Of a DNA stretch of 40,323 nucleotides, positions 39,401 to 40,323 are shown piece by piece. Origin of the DNA: Nocardia kruczakiae NBRC 101016 (lineage in GTDB: Bacteria; Actinomycetota; Actinomycetes; Mycobacteriales; Mycobacteriaceae); contig NZ_BDBL01000059.1 in NCBI RefSeq assembly GCF_001612965.1, forward strand, positions 1-40,323. The letters run 5' to 3'. Position 1 is the stretch's first letter, and every line of letters begins with the position of its first letter. The translations under genes and the position numbers were made by a program. The notes under the pieces are model-generated. The model did no database searches. It had not been told where the DNA came from and worked only from the letters and a program-made list of their open reading frames with translations.

Positions 39401-40296
39401 CTGCCCACGCGGCCCCGGACGACGCACTCTGCGTCTTGAAAACTGCCTGTGCGCAGGTTGGATTCGATGCCATGGACTCGGAACTGCTGAATCGAAGCGA
39501 AAACGCGATCTACCGGCTCCCAGACAAGAAGGTCGCGCGGATCAGCCGACCCGGCCAGCACGCCGCCGCAGAGCGAGAAGTTCGCATCGCAAGGTGGCTG
39601 GAAGCTTCCGGCGTCTCTGCGGTCGAGGTTGCTGGCGACATTGTCCAGCCTGTCGAGGTCGACGGCCGATCGGTAACGTTTTGGAAAGAACTGCCGCCGC
39701 ACCATCACGGCACACCCGCGCAGGTTGCCGCCGCACTCAAGCAGCTTCACGCACTGGCGCCGCCGACGGATTTCACGCTCGGGAAGGTCGAACCCTTCGT
39801 TCGACTAGAAGAGCGGATCACGGCGGCAACTGTCCTCAACAAGGATGATCGGCGGTGGATGGTTGGCCACCTCGCGGAGCTGCGCGAACGGTGGACCCAG
39901 CTACCGGAGGGCTTGCCGTGGTCCGTGATTCACGGTGACGCTTGGGTCGGTAACGTCGTGGCGACAGACGACGGGCGGGTGATCTTGCTTGACCTAGAGC
40001 GAACCGCGATCGGGCCCCCAGAGTGGGACTTGGTGCATACGGCGATCAAATGGTCGTCGTTCGGTTGGATCAGCGCAAAACAGTATGCCGAGTTCTGCGA
40101 TGTCTATGGGTGTGACGTTACGAACTGGGCAGGGTTCGAGTTACTGCGGGACATTCGAGAATTCCGGATGACGACGATGGCTACCCAGTCTGCCGTCAAT
40201 AATCCAGCGTGGCGAAAACAATCGGCACACAGACTCGCTTGCATTCAAGGTCATTTCGGCGCGCGCCCCTGGGAAGGATGGCGCGCGCTCGAATGA
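39397..40296 (+). CDS. aminoglycoside-phosphotransferase-fold kinase
   Basis: A 299-residue protein; ATG 39397 overlaps the regulator stop. The APH/choline kinase fold is supported by IHGDAWVGN (178-186: catalytic Asp181 and Asn186) and by LLDLE (197-201; Asp199 is the metal-binding Asp). Lys45 or Lys97 may be the ATP-binding Lys. These enzymes phosphorylate small molecules (aminoglycosides, choline, sugars), and many close homologues have no drug substrate. The genomic partner (regulator and peptide/radical SAM set) suggests a modifier or self-protection kinase of the pathway. Resistance is not proven by sequence. The 27 bases after it to the window end show nothing. Confidence 0.85.
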   Translation: MTAHAAPDDALCVLKTACAQVGFDAMDSELLNRSENAIYRLPDKKVARISRPGQHAAAEREVRIARWLEASGVSAVEVAGDIVQPVEVDGRSVTFWKELPPHHHGTPAQVAAALKQLHALAPPTDFTLGKVEPFVRLEERITAATVLNKDDRRWMVGHLAELRERWTQLPEGLPWSVIHGDAWVGNVVATDDGRVILLDLERTAIGPPEWDLVHTAIKWSSFGWISAKQYAEFCDVYGCDVTNWAGFELLRDIREFRMTTMATQSAVNNPAWRKQSAHRLACIQGHFGARPWEGWRALE

Positions 40297-40323
40297 CATT
40301 CGTAGGCTGGCAAGTTACTTCCT

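Noticed and set aside
1..40323. CRISPR array, tRNA-based attachment site or insertion sequence
   Set aside because: No repeated 25-40-bp units with spacers, no tRNA cloverleaf arms with CCA, and no transposase were recognised by reading both strands; a folding and repeat search could still find a weak att site.

Overview
The window is high-G+C actinobacterial DNA with frequent GTG starts and ATGA/GTGA stop-start overlaps. Cutinase-family secreted proteins, lipoproteins and MmyB-type XRE regulators point to a mycolic-acid actinomycete such as Nocardia or Rhodococcus. No rRNA, tRNA, insertion sequence or CRISPR array was seen. The best overall reading is the transfer module of an integrative and conjugative element or plasmid, followed by an accessory metabolic island.

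Left part (1-4721), control region. A 3-oxoacyl-ACP synthase III-like gene and two small genes lie among three helix-turn-helix regulators that carry or may carry the MmyB-type C-terminal domain. A small excisionase-like HTH gene sits beside them. Two clear palindromes (2159-2172 and 2692-2710) look like operators. The KAS III-like protein appears to have its catalytic His and Asn exchanged.

Middle part (4722-32589), one very long plus-strand transfer operon. It opens with a candidate promoter, a 35-codon leader ORF and a strong hairpin. Next come a secreted glycine-zipper protein and three alpha/beta-hydrolase-fold proteins, two of which have lost the nucleophilic serine. A second hairpin (10130-10201) leads into a type IV secretion system: VirB2-like small membrane proteins, lipoproteins, a TrbL/VirB6-like channel protein, a VirB4 function split over two genes, a CwlT-like two-domain cell-wall hydrolase and a VirD4-type coupling protein. 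Between the hydrolase and the coupling protein lies a row of about eight poorly known helical proteins. Most of them end in a related C-terminal tail with an ALP core, an acidic/Pro-rich stretch and often a terminal EP. I see no relaxase, replication protein or integrase in the window.

Right part (32590-40323), accessory island. A minus-strand trio of small genes diverges from a NUDIX hydrolase and a PfkB-fold protein that lacks the catalytic Asp. Then comes a 43-residue Lys-rich peptide gene with its own ribosome-binding site and a 16-bp-stem terminator. Convergent to it is a tightly coupled operon of an adenylate-kinase-like P-loop protein, a radical SAM/SPASM enzyme and a cupin. A zinc-ribbon/XRE/TPR regulator and an aminoglycoside-phosphotransferase-fold kinase diverge from that operon. 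I infer a candidate peptide-maturation or small-molecule pathway, possibly undescribed; the peptide has no residues typical of sactipeptides, streptide or mycofactocin.
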